Assembly: GCA_044224925.1 (NCBI GenBank)
Contig: JBGAJM010000001.1
Span: 558,001-622,000 of the forward strand
Direction: 5' to 3'
Origin: Kapaibacterium sp044224925
GTDB lineage: Bacteria > Bacteroidota > Ignavibacteria > Kapaibacteriales > Kapaibacteriaceae
Length of the DNA: 64,000 nucleotides
In this document: piece by piece, positions 47,484 through 56,382 of the stretch
How the letters are laid out: every line of letters begins with the position of its first letter
How positions within the stretch are numbered: the stretch's first letter is position 1
Notes under the pieces: generated by a model
The model's input: only the letters and a program-made list of their open reading frames with translations
Databases searched by the model: none
What the model was told of the DNA's origin: nothing
Made by a program: the position numbers and the translations under genes

Positions 47484-48571
47484 TGAGCGGGTCGACGCAA
47501 CGACTGTTCACACCCGGACCGGTTCCCGTTCCCGACAATGTTGTGCACGCCTGTGCCGCGCAACCCCTGTACCATCGCTCTGCCGCCTTCAAAGAAACAT
47601 CGATCCGTGTATGGGATGCGCTGTCCCGTGTGTATCGAACACAGGCGCCCGTCCTTGTCCTCGCCGGAAGCGCCATGACGGGGATCGAGGCCGCTGTTGC
47701 CTCATTGCACGCACCGGGAGACCGCGTACTGGTGTTGAACAACGGTCGCTTTGCCGAACGGTGCTCGACGATCCTTCGACGGTATGGATGCACGGTGGAC
47801 GAGATCGTGGTCGACTGGGGCGAGACGATCACGGCCGAACACGTTGCTGCCACGCTCACGTCCATGCAGACTCCCGATGCCGTGTGGATCACGCACAGTG
47901 AGACCTCGACGGGGGTCACCCTCGACCTTCGTGCCATCGCGGCAGTGATCCGCGAGCACGCTCCACAGGCCCTTCTCTGTGTGGATGCCGTTACAAGTTT
48001 GGCCGTCCACCCAGTGGAGACCGATGCATGGGATCTCGACGTCGTGATCACAGGCATTCAGAAAGGTCTCTGCTGTCCACCAGGCCTTGCCTGCGTTTCG
48101 CTCAGCGAGCGGGCACAGCGTCGACTCGGATCTTTACCACCTCACGCCTACACGCTCGACCTCTCGACCGTGTTGAAGCACTATCACGATCATCTGTTCG
48201 CATGGACGCCACCGGTGACGCTTGTTGCCGGACTGGATGTTGCCCTTGCATCGATCCTGAACGTTGGCATGGAAGCCACATGGCAGAAGCATCACAACGT
48301 GGCGGATCATCTGCGCACACGTTTGCGTGCGATGGGACTGTCACTCTTTGGCGAAAGCACATCGAATGCCGTCACAGCCGTTGAACATCCGCATGCCGAT
48401 CACCTCCGTCGACAACTATGGGAGAAACATCAGATCGTTGTTGCCGGTGGACAGGATCGGTTGGCCGGTCGCATTCTTCGCATTGGCACATGCGGTCCAT
48501 ACTCGATCCACGACATCGATCTCCTTTGTACAGCATTCGAAGACGTGCTCGCGTCACAACCACTTCTATGA
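47483..48571 (+). CDS. Class V aminotransferase (alanine-glyoxylate/serine-pyruvate type)
   Basis: The start at 47483 overlaps trmH, giving 362 residues. It opens LFTPGPVPVPDNVV, the substrate loop of class V enzymes. The PLP-binding Lys is K194 in GIQKGLCCPPGLACVSLS, and VDAVTSLAVHPVETDAWDLDVV holds the cofactor Asp. The set fits alanine-glyoxylate or serine-glyoxylate-type transaminases, or phosphoserine-like paralogues. The stop overlaps the fusion gene by ATGA. Confidence 0.9.
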   Translation: MSGSTQRLFTPGPVPVPDNVVHACAAQPLYHRSAAFKETSIRVWDALSRVYRTQAPVLVLAGSAMTGIEAAVASLHAPGDRVLVLNNGRFAERCSTILRRYGCTVDEIVVDWGETITAEHVAATLTSMQTPDAVWITHSETSTGVTLDLRAIAAVIREHAPQALLCVDAVTSLAVHPVETDAWDLDVVITGIQKGLCCPPGLACVSLSERAQRRLGSLPPHAYTLDLSTVLKHYHDHLFAWTPPVTLVAGLDVALASILNVGMEATWQKHHNVADHLRTRLRAMGLSLFGESTSNAVTAVEHPHADHLRRQLWEKHQIVVAGGQDRLAGRILRIGTCGPYSIHDIDLLCTAFEDVLASQPLL

Positions 48572-49815
48572 TCCCATCAACAATCGTCCTTGCCACTTCC
48601 AATCAGCACAAGGTGGATGAATTGCGGGCCATTCTCGCGGCGCATGGACTCGATATCAACATCCTTCCGGTGACCGATGTGTGGCCGGAGTATCACGTCG
48701 ACGAGACCGGTTCCACATTCGAAGAGAATGCGATGCTCAAGGCATTGGCCGTCTTCGAAAAGAGCGGCATGGCCGTACTGGCCGACGACAGCGGACTGGA
48801 AGTGAAGGCCTTGGATGGCGCTCCCGGCGTGATCAGCGCTCGCTATGCGGGTGAGCATGCGACCGACGCTGACAACAGAAAGAAACTCCTCGCTGCCCTT
48901 ACCACAACACCCGATGCCGACCGTCAGGCGCAGTTCCGTTGTGTGTTATGCTACATGGATGGTGTCCGCGTGCTCTTCGACGAAGGTATCGTTCATGGCG
49001 CGATCTCGCGTGAGGAGCGTGGTGCCCATGGGTTCGGCTACGACCCGCTCTTCATTCCCGATGGACATGCTCGCTCGTTCGCAGAGTTCGATCCACAGGA
49101 AAAGAATGCCATGAGCCATCGTGGCAGAGCCACGGCCGCGCTCCTGCAACAACTGCACGCACTCGCGCACGAGACCGGACATGCCTATCGCACAGATCCG
49201 TTGCCCACGACCGATGCACTCATCATGGCCTCGGTCGCCGCGGCCACGCAACACGTCGTCCAATTGCGCACGGCGATCTCACTCTTCGTTCGTACATCAG
49301 ACGACGCCATGCTCATGTACGAGGCATTGCTCCAAACCTATCTCTTCGCAGGCTTCCCTGCCGCCCTCGATGCCCTTCTCATCCTCGACGAAGAATGCAC
49401 GAAGATCCTTGGCACCATTGCATGGCCACTTGCCGAACCATTCGATCAACAGCTCTTTCAAGAGCGCGGGGCGGCACTGTGTGAACGCATCTACGAAGGT
49501 GTGTATGAACGCATGATCCGGCGACTCGGCACGGTCTCCCCTGACCTAGCACAATGGATGATCATCGAAGGCTATGGGAAGACCTTGGCACGGCCGCAGC
49601 TTGACACCATCCGACGCGAGCTCTGCAATGTTGCCGTGCTCGCCGCACTTGGTCGCGATCAGCAGCTCTACTCGCATGTGCGCGGTGCGCTGCGCATAGG
49701 TGCTACCCATGAAGACCTGCACGCATGCGCCGACATTGTGATCGAGCAATGTGGGAAGGTGGCTGGGCTGCGGATCGAGCGCATCATGGATCAATTGATC
49801 GGAGATCGATCATGA
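48568..49815 (+). CDS. rdgB: RdgB/HAM1 dITP/XTP pyrophosphatase fused to a carboxymuconolactone decarboxylase-like domain
   Basis: The 415-residue protein runs without interruption. Residues 1 to about 195 are RdgB: ATSNQHKVDELR, ADDSGLEVKALDGAPGV, GAHGFGYDPLF, and SHRGRATAAL. RdgB hydrolyses non-canonical dITP and XTP to the monophosphates, guarding DNA synthesis. RdgB is normally about 200 residues, so the extra 210 are unusual. The C-terminal half resembles the CMD/AhpD family: LLQTYLFAGFPAALDAL, then MIIEGYGKTLARPQLDTIRRELC and SHVRGALRIGATHEDLHACAD. The CxxC of AhpD peroxidases is absent. The start is set by ATGA overlap with the aminotransferase gene, and the stop overlaps dacB. Confidence 0.9.
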   Translation: MIPSTIVLATSNQHKVDELRAILAAHGLDINILPVTDVWPEYHVDETGSTFEENAMLKALAVFEKSGMAVLADDSGLEVKALDGAPGVISARYAGEHATDADNRKKLLAALTTTPDADRQAQFRCVLCYMDGVRVLFDEGIVHGAISREERGAHGFGYDPLFIPDGHARSFAEFDPQEKNAMSHRGRATAALLQQLHALAHETGHAYRTDPLPTTDALIMASVAAATQHVVQLRTAISLFVRTSDDAMLMYEALLQTYLFAGFPAALDALLILDEECTKILGTIAWPLAEPFDQQLFQERGAALCERIYEGVYERMIRRLGTVSPDLAQWMIIEGYGKTLARPQLDTIRRELCNVAVLAALGRDQQLYSHVRGALRIGATHEDLHACADIVIEQCGKVAGLRIERIMDQLIGDRS

Positions 49816-51344
49816 ATGTCCGCTGGTCCATGATCGGCGTCGTGGCCTTAAGTGCGACGACCATGTTCGGTCAATCACCGGGTAAAGTGGCGCCCGGTGC
49901 GGACACAGTGCGCACAGAAAAACGTATCGTTCGTCCAAGTCCGCTGCGCGAGCTACGAGCCGACCTCGAGACCCTTGCTACAGCACCCGAATGGAACGGT
50001 GCCCATGTTGGCGTTGCCGTTGTTTCGCTTGAGACGGGCGAGATGCTGTATCGCAAGAACGAAGACAAGTACTTCATCCCTGCCTCCCTGCAGAAACTCT
50101 TCACGACGGCAACGGCCCTGTCCGCGCTTGGTGTTGACCATCGCTACACCACATCGCTGTATCTCGATGGTGAACTGCAAACGAACGGTGAGTTCAACGG
50201 GAACATCATCGTGCGCGGAAGCGGAGACCCGACAATGAGTCAGGCGTTCGGCGTCGATCCAACGGCCGTGATGGACCGATGGGCGCTGATCCTGGACTCC
50301 CTTGGCATTCGGAGCATAAAGGGGTCGATCATTGGCGACGACGATGTGTTCGACGATGTGGAGTATGCAGCGGGTTGGTCGTGGGACGATCTGGTGTACA
50401 GCTATGCGCCGCAGGTCTCGGGATTGAACATCGCCGACAATTCCGTTCGTGTGAGTGTACTCTCTCCGTATGCAACCTCGGATGTCCCGCAGATCCGATT
50501 GAGTCCCGAGAACGACTATGTGCGTATCGTGAATGGACTGCGTGTGGTGGATTCCACTGGGTCGACCTCGATCACACCGCAACGTGATTTCCGATCGAAC
50601 GTGATCGACCTTACGGGTACGGTGGTGGCCGCAACTCAGGATACGGCTCGAGTGTCGGTGAGCGTCGACAATCCTACACTGTACGCACTGAATCTTTTGC
50701 GTACGGCCATTCAAAGTCGAGGTATTCGTTTTCGCGGCGCTGTGCTTGATGTAGACGATTGGACCGATACCGTGGCGTATGAGCGTTGTACGAAGATCGC
50801 CTCGCACAGCTCTGCGCCGATGTCGGAGATCGTGAATGTGATCAATCGCTATTCGAACAACCTTGGTGCAGAAGCATTGCTCAAGACCATTGGCGGTATC
50901 GCCGGGGGCGAGGGCTCGTTCTCGCGCGGTATCGAAGAAGTGAAGATGCGATTGCAACGCGAGGGGATCTCTTCGCAGGACATCACGATCGTCGATGGGT
51001 CGGGGCTATCGCGGTTCAACCTGTGCACTCCGCGTCAGATCTCGACGCTGCTTGCGGCCATGTTCCGCAGTCCACTCGCCGCTGCCTTTCGCGCCTCGCT
51101 CGCCGAACCCGGAGAGCCCGGAACGTTGCAGCGCCGCATGCGCGACACACGTGCTGAGCACGTCGTGCGAGCAAAGACCGGAACGATGAATGGTGTCTCC
51201 ACCCTGGCCGGCTACGTGACCACGCGTGATGGCGAGCCACTGGCCTTTGCCATCATGATCAATAACTTCCTTGCGCCCATTTCGATGGCGCAGAACATGC
51301 AGGACATGGTCTGCATGCGTCTTGCTTCATTCAGCAAGAAATAG
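49812..51344 (+). CDS. dacB: D-alanyl-D-alanine carboxypeptidase/endopeptidase, PBP4 type
   Basis: The start at 49812 overlaps the RdgB-CMD stop, giving 510 residues with a signal peptide (SMIGVVALSATTMFGQ). S13 peptidase motifs are S92-L-Q-K95 in IPASLQKLFT, S348-N-N350 in YSNNLGAEALLK, and K455-T-G in VRAKTGTMNG. It trims peptidoglycan stem peptides or cross-links in the periplasm. It is the last gene of the methyltransferase-led operon. Confidence 0.94.
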   Translation: MNVRWSMIGVVALSATTMFGQSPGKVAPGADTVRTEKRIVRPSPLRELRADLETLATAPEWNGAHVGVAVVSLETGEMLYRKNEDKYFIPASLQKLFTTATALSALGVDHRYTTSLYLDGELQTNGEFNGNIIVRGSGDPTMSQAFGVDPTAVMDRWALILDSLGIRSIKGSIIGDDDVFDDVEYAAGWSWDDLVYSYAPQVSGLNIADNSVRVSVLSPYATSDVPQIRLSPENDYVRIVNGLRVVDSTGSTSITPQRDFRSNVIDLTGTVVAATQDTARVSVSVDNPTLYALNLLRTAIQSRGIRFRGAVLDVDDWTDTVAYERCTKIASHSSAPMSEIVNVINRYSNNLGAEALLKTIGGIAGGEGSFSRGIEEVKMRLQREGISSQDITIVDGSGLSRFNLCTPRQISTLLAAMFRSPLAAAFRASLAEPGEPGTLQRRMRDTRAEHVVRAKTGTMNGVSTLAGYVTTRDGEPLAFAIMINNFLAPISMAQNMQDMVCMRLASFSKK

Positions 51345-51346
51345 CA

Positions 51347-52216
51347 CTACTTCTTCACTTCTTTGAAGAGGAAGGTCGGCGAGGAGATGCGATACGCTGA
51401 ACCGAAGACGCCGATGCCGCCCTTGATGCTTCCAAGCAACGGATTGTAACTCGCTCCACTCAGTCGTGTGGCCTTGTACCAATCGAACAGATTAGCGTCC
51501 GGCGCATAGATCTCGATGGTGTGTTTTCCATACCACTTGAAAGCTTGCCACGCCGTTGGTGATTGGTTGAACTGTATGAAGAACATCCGTGTGGTCTCGA
51601 ACTCGAAGGCCGTTCCGTCGTCCCGTTCCTTATCGCGAATGCGCAGATTCGTATCCGCCGTCGGTGGCGTGAGATACTGACCATAGCCCGAAGTATCCTC
51701 GCAGGTGACAGAGATCAACCACTGCTTGACGCCGGCATCAAGCGACCATCGAATGATGAGTGAATCCTGATATGCCGTTTCACTACCATACCCAGGATAG
51801 GTGAGCTCTGCCTTTGGTGGCGTCACCCATGCGAAACGGTTCGGCGTGATCGTCGAACTCGTCATCGTCTTGCCCGAGGCCTTGACGAGCAGGTCGTACT
51901 TCGTGGTGGGCTTTACCCGAAGGCTTGTGTCGATGGCATCGAAACGTCCACCGAGACTATCGTCCACAAAGCGCAGCGGGATCACGCCATCGGGACTCGT
52001 GATCGTCACTTCCGCATTTCGGATCATGGCGCGGTCGAACAGGAACGTATCGGCCAGCGACTGCGACGTGTACACACGTACGCCGCGGATGGGCTCATCC
52101 ACAAAGAGATAGGCCTCGACAACGATCTCGGGTGTGTAGTCTTGCGGAACAGGGTCGCCGCATCCAACAAGGAGGGTTCCCAACAACAGGGCGGCAAGGG
52201 CAAAGGAGTGTCGCAT
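51347..52216 (-). CDS. DUF4249-type outer-membrane lipoprotein, partner of the TonB receptor
   Basis: The 289-residue protein has a lipobox-like LLVGCGD after a hydrophobic segment, so it is probably a lipoprotein. The rest (VEAYLFVDEPIRGVRVYTSQSL, AEVTITSPDGVIPLRFVDDS) fits DUF4249, a family encoded next to TonB-dependent receptors in Bacteroidota. It likely binds the ligand at the cell surface. It begins two bases after the receptor stop, indicating one operon. The ligand is unknown. Confidence 0.85.
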   Translation of the reverse strand: MRHSFALAALLLGTLLVGCGDPVPQDYTPEIVVEAYLFVDEPIRGVRVYTSQSLADTFLFDRAMIRNAEVTITSPDGVIPLRFVDDSLGGRFDAIDTSLRVKPTTKYDLLVKASGKTMTSSTITPNRFAWVTPPKAELTYPGYGSETAYQDSLIIRWSLDAGVKQWLISVTCEDTSGYGQYLTPPTADTNLRIRDKERDDGTAFEFETTRMFFIQFNQSPTAWQAFKWYGKHTIEIYAPDANLFDWYKATRLSGASYNPLLGSIKGGIGVFGSAYRISSPTFLFKEVKK

Positions 52217-52218
52217 GA

Positions 52219-54501
52219 TCAGAACCTCACTTCACACGATACGGTTGGGAGAATCGGGAGAAGTCGCACATCGGTGACCTCGGGGACCGGTTTGTTCGTG
52301 TCGTAATACCGGAACCAGATGTCGCGACGTGAGTAGACGTTGTACACATCGATCATGATCTTGAACGGCAGATCGAAGAGCGTGGTGTTGTAATTCACAT
52401 TGAAATTCAATTGATGTGACGGCGGCAGTCGAAGTCCCCATCGTTGCGATGGGACGATCATCCCGCGACCATTTTCGAGTCCGGGAAGTGATCCACGGAA
52501 TTGCGACGTGGCGCCGGTATAGGACTGACCCGACTGGAAGAAGAAGGAAGCACCGAGCTCCCATCGATCGTTCAACTTATACATGGCCGTGAACTTCAGG
52601 TCGTGCCGACGGTCGTACTTCGGACGGAACTCCGCACCACGGTTCACACTGTCGAACTGTGCCTGAACGAAACCAAGTGCATACCCAGCCCAACCGGTGA
52701 ACCGACCGATCTTCTTTTGCAGGAAGATCTCGGCACCATAGGCAGTACCATTTCCGATGTAGAACACCTGGCCCACCGTCTTCGACTGGGTTTGCGTCGT
52801 GTTCAATTCGTTGATGTTGTAGAGGTTCTTGTAGTACACATCCACATTCAGGTCGAACGATTCCGATGGTCGCGTTTGCACCGAAAGGATGTAGTGATCC
52901 GCACGTCCGGCCGGTACGGTATTGTCCGTAGGAAGCCATGTATCGAAGAAGGAGAAGTCCGGGAGGGAAGCAAGGCGCAGATACTGATGATAGATGCCCC
53001 ATGCTGCTTTCACGGTCACGTTGTCGTTCACTACATAGCTCAGCGCGGCGCGTGGATCGACCGTGGCAAGACCGCTCTTCGACCAGTAGTTCCCGCGGAT
53101 ACCGACCTGGGCCGACAAGGCATCGGTGAATTGATAGTTCAATTGTCCGAAGGCCGAATGCACATTGTCCCACACATCGAGCACTTGCACGGCGTTGTTG
53201 CTGGTGTCGACAACGCTGCTTGTCTGCTGTCCGCTGAAGTTCTGATCGTACGTGAAGTTGTACACGGTACCTTCATATCCGGTCTTCACTGTGAGCTTCT
53301 CATTCACATACCATTCGAGAGCGAGCTTGGCACTGTAGTCTTTGATCGAATTGGTGATACCGAAGATGAAACCGCCATTGTTGCCATCGAAGCCGTTGTT
53401 GTACCGACTGGCACTCAAGGTTGCCACGCTAAAGAGATTGTCGCCAAAGATGTGCGACCATCGCAACGAACCGGCAAGGTTGCCGATGCCGACGGAGAAA
53501 TCAAGTCCCGGTTGCGACAGGCTCAACTTGTCCTTCGTGAGAAACCCGCTGAGCGAGACCTTATCGTCGGCGCCGAAGTCCTGTGTGATCTTCGCATTCA
53601 CATCGTAGAAGTTATAGTCGGGGATCGGATTGACCGGATCCTTCGGCAGAAGTCCCGTGATCAGGTCGAAGTAACTCGTGCGAGCACCAATGAACCACGA
53701 TCCGTTCCCTACCGGTCCTTGAACGGAGGCCTTGGCAGAGATCACACCGATGCCTGCCATCCCTTCCACCTTGTCCCGATTTCCGTCCTTTTGCGTCACG
53801 TTCAACACGGCCGACATCCGTCCTCCGTACTCGGCCGGGAATCCGCCCTTGATGAGTTCGACATCCTTGATGGCCTCCGAATTGAAGGCACCGATGAATC
53901 CGAACAAGTGCGTGGGGTTGTAGACCGTCATTCCATCGAGCAGGACGAGGTTCTGGTCCGGAGATCCGCCTCGGATGTAGAGACCGCTCGAGATCTGTGA
54001 CGACGTGAGCACGCCGGGAAGCATCTGCAGGGCACGGAAGATATCGGACTCGCCGCCAATGCGCATTTGGGAGACCTGCTGCATGGGGATGTTCACCGAG
54101 CTGATGTTGATCTGACGTCGGTCGTCCTCCCGTCGCGCCGTGATCTCCACCTCTTGCACGTCCACCGATGCTGAGACCATGGGGATCCTCATCTTCAGGG
54201 CCTCGCCCTCGCGGAAGACAAGTTTGATCTCCTTCCGCTGATAGCCGATCACGCTAATGACGAGTGTTCTCTCTCCCACGGGAATGTTGGAGATGGAGAA
54301 GTAGCCGCTCTTGTTGCTGTATGCCCCAAGCTTGGTGCCCTTGATGTTCAGAGTGGCACCAACGATGGTCTCCTTCGTGACGGAATCTTCCACAAAACCG
54401 GAAATGCTCCCAAGCGTGGGGTCCGGTGCTGTTGGCGGTTTTTTCGGGGCTGCTGAGAGGGTCGAGGTGAAAACGACGAGCAGGAAGAGGAGTACTGGCA
54501 T
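52219..54501 (-). CDS. TonB-dependent receptor with carboxypeptidase-regulatory-like N-terminal domain
   Basis: The start at 54501 opens a signal peptide (MPVLLFLLVVFTSTLSA), giving 760 residues; the longer open frame to 54696 lacks one. Residues about 30-115 form a carboxypeptidase-regulatory-like domain (GSISGFVEDSVTKETIVGA). The plug follows (SGLYIRGGSPDQNLVLLDGM, GGFPAEYGGRMSAVLNVTQ), then a 22-stranded-type barrel ending in a terminal beta-strand. It imports an unknown ligand using TonB energy. No CDS-specific promoter element is clear; TACGTTTC just before the ATG is a near match. Confidence 0.9.
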   Translation of the reverse strand: MPVLLFLLVVFTSTLSAAPKKPPTAPDPTLGSISGFVEDSVTKETIVGATLNIKGTKLGAYSNKSGYFSISNIPVGERTLVISVIGYQRKEIKLVFREGEALKMRIPMVSASVDVQEVEITARREDDRRQINISSVNIPMQQVSQMRIGGESDIFRALQMLPGVLTSSQISSGLYIRGGSPDQNLVLLDGMTVYNPTHLFGFIGAFNSEAIKDVELIKGGFPAEYGGRMSAVLNVTQKDGNRDKVEGMAGIGVISAKASVQGPVGNGSWFIGARTSYFDLITGLLPKDPVNPIPDYNFYDVNAKITQDFGADDKVSLSGFLTKDKLSLSQPGLDFSVGIGNLAGSLRWSHIFGDNLFSVATLSASRYNNGFDGNNGGFIFGITNSIKDYSAKLALEWYVNEKLTVKTGYEGTVYNFTYDQNFSGQQTSSVVDTSNNAVQVLDVWDNVHSAFGQLNYQFTDALSAQVGIRGNYWSKSGLATVDPRAALSYVVNDNVTVKAAWGIYHQYLRLASLPDFSFFDTWLPTDNTVPAGRADHYILSVQTRPSESFDLNVDVYYKNLYNINELNTTQTQSKTVGQVFYIGNGTAYGAEIFLQKKIGRFTGWAGYALGFVQAQFDSVNRGAEFRPKYDRRHDLKFTAMYKLNDRWELGASFFFQSGQSYTGATSQFRGSLPGLENGRGMIVPSQRWGLRLPPSHQLNFNVNYNTTLFDLPFKIMIDVYNVYSRRDIWFRYYDTNKPVPEVTDVRLLPILPTVSCEVRF

Positions 54502-54547
54502 AGAAACGTATGGTACGAATTGCCCACGACATTGTTGCAATCCGTCG

Positions 54548-54555
54548 TAGTTTTG
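54548..54555 (+). promoter_or_regulatory. Bacteroidota-type -7 element before the ferredoxin gene
   Basis: TAGTTTTG matches TAnnTTTG. The predicted leader to the ATG at 54580 is about 20 bases and contains a GAGGA ribosome site. Confidence 0.6.
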
Positions 54556-54579
54556 CTCTTCTAGAGAACGAGGAACCCA

Positions 54580-54927
54580 ATGGCCATTTACATTACGTCC
54601 GACTGTATCAACTGCGGAGCTTGCGAACCGGAATGTCCGAACACTGCCATCTACGAGGCGGGTGCGGAATGGAGTTTGGCGGGAGAAACGCATCACGACA
54701 GTGTGTCACCAGGCGGATTTAAAGGAAATTTCTTTTCAACGGAATTCTATTACATCGCGCCGGACAAGTGTACGGAGTGCGAGACATTCCACGATGAGCC
54801 TCAATGTGCGGCGGTCTGTCCGGTGGATTGTTGCTTGCCTGATCCGAACAACGTCGAGACCAAAGAGCAACTTGTTGCGAAGGTCAAGTACCTGAACGAG
54901 ATCGACTCCACCCGACTTCGCCCGTAA
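54580..54927 (+). CDS. Bacterial 2[4Fe-4S] ferredoxin
   Basis: The 115-residue protein has CINCGACEPECP at residues 9-20 and CTECETFHDEPQCAAVCPVDC in the second half (cysteine motif with an insertion). The insertion between clusters is typical of Bacteroidota/Chlorobiota ferredoxins. The length is about twice the minimal ferredoxin because of the loop and C-terminal helix. It would carry electrons for oxidoreductases such as pyruvate:ferredoxin oxidoreductase or flavodoxin partners. Six bases separate it from the amidohydrolase gene. Confidence 0.93.
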   Translation: MAIYITSDCINCGACEPECPNTAIYEAGAEWSLAGETHHDSVSPGGFKGNFFSTEFYYIAPDKCTECETFHDEPQCAAVCPVDCCLPDPNNVETKEQLVAKVKYLNEIDSTRLRP

Positions 54928-54933
54928 CAGCCC

Positions 54934-56382
54934 ATGAGCGTTGAACTTCACGTGGAGCGTGGTCGCATCCGTCGTGTCCTGCCTTCGGCGGACGGCGTGG
55001 TGGTGAGAACAGAGACCAGCACGCATACGTTCCCGGGATGTGTTGCCTATCCCGGATTTGTCGACAATCACTGTCATCTCTACGGCCTCGGCAAACGCCT
55101 CACCAGTGTCTCCTTGCACACGGCAACGAGTGCAGAGGAATGCGTGCAACGGCTCGCCGCGCCCACGTCCACCGTTGGCGGATGGGTCGTCGGCATGGGA
55201 TGGAACGAAGAGCTCTGGACCGATCGATCCCCTGCCGCCTTCGCCCTTTTGCATACGGCATTTGTCGGTACGCCCGTTGTTGCCATGCGCATCGATGGAC
55301 ATGCCGCGTGGATCAATGCCGAAGCGCGACGAGCCTGCGGTCTGGATGTCGACGATACCTCTGTGCTGATCGACGACGACATGGACGTGATCTTCAAGAC
55401 CATGCCTGCTCCAACGCACGAAGAGATCCGGTCGATGCTCCTGGCAGCTGCACGCGAATGCAGTGCTCGCGGCATCACGGAAGTTCACGATATGGACGTG
55501 GACCCGTCATGGCTCGAACCCCTGCGCGAACTGGCCGAAGCCGGTACGTTGCCGATCCGCGTGCAGTCGTTCTTGCGCGCACAACACCATGAGTGGGACG
55601 ATGCAGGTCTCCTTCCCGCCGGTGGTGAGTTCTTACGCGTGTGTGGTGTGAAGATGTATGCCGACGGTGCCATCGGTTCACGAGGCGCACTGTTGCTTGA
55701 ACCATATACCGACAGACCTGACACGCATGGCATCGAGCTCTTGAGTGTAGATGCCATGGTCGACCGCATCCAGCGCGCCATCGATGCCGGCTGGTGGATC
55801 GTGGCCATCCACGCCATCGGCGACGCTGCGAACCGAAATGTTCTGGATGCCTATGAACGGGCCAGGGCTCTGGAGGGCGGCAAGGATGTGATCTTCCGCA
55901 TCGAGCACGCCCAACATGTGCATGATTCCGACGTGCCTCGATTCGCTGCACTGGACGTGTTCGCCTGCGTGCAGCCAACGATGCAGGTGAGCGATGCCAG
56001 TATGGCCCTTGCGCGACTCGGTGCAGACCGTCAAGCCGATGCCTATCGCTGGCGATCGCTGCTGGACGCCGGAACACGCATTGGTGCCGGTTCGGATTTC
56101 CCGATCGAAGAGCCCGGTCCCCTCGATGGCATCATTGCATTCACGGAGCGTATAGGTGCCGAGCGCATCACGCGTGAAGAGGCACTCCATGCCTATACGA
56201 TCGGCGCACATGAAACGGTCGACATGGCCTATCGACGTGGAAGACTTGAAGAAGGCAACGATGCCGACATCGTTATTCTCGACCGCGATATTCGCACATG
56301 CAGTGCGGAGGAACTTCGCTCAACCAATGTGATCGCAACTATCACTGCCGGCGTCATTCGGTATCAACACCATGCGTCCTGA
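54934..56382 (+). CDS. Amidohydrolase family protein (YtcJ-like)
   Basis: The 482-residue protein has the metal-binding HxH in VDNHCHLYGLGKRLT. Additional ligands lie in YADGAIGSRGALLL, AIHAIGDAANRNVL, FRIEHAQHVHD and GAGSDFPIEEPGPLDG. The order and length match amidohydrolase 3, the YtcJ branch. The metal centre should hydrolyse an amide or imide bond; the substrate is unknown. The stop overlaps the next start by 11 bases, so the two are coupled. Confidence 0.88.
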   Translation: MSVELHVERGRIRRVLPSADGVVVRTETSTHTFPGCVAYPGFVDNHCHLYGLGKRLTSVSLHTATSAEECVQRLAAPTSTVGGWVVGMGWNEELWTDRSPAAFALLHTAFVGTPVVAMRIDGHAAWINAEARRACGLDVDDTSVLIDDDMDVIFKTMPAPTHEEIRSMLLAAARECSARGITEVHDMDVDPSWLEPLRELAEAGTLPIRVQSFLRAQHHEWDDAGLLPAGGEFLRVCGVKMYADGAIGSRGALLLEPYTDRPDTHGIELLSVDAMVDRIQRAIDAGWWIVAIHAIGDAANRNVLDAYERARALEGGKDVIFRIEHAQHVHDSDVPRFAALDVFACVQPTMQVSDASMALARLGADRQADAYRWRSLLDAGTRIGAGSDFPIEEPGPLDGIIAFTERIGAERITREEALHAYTIGAHETVDMAYRRGRLEEGNDADIVILDRDIRTCSAEELRSTNVIATITAGVIRYQHHAS

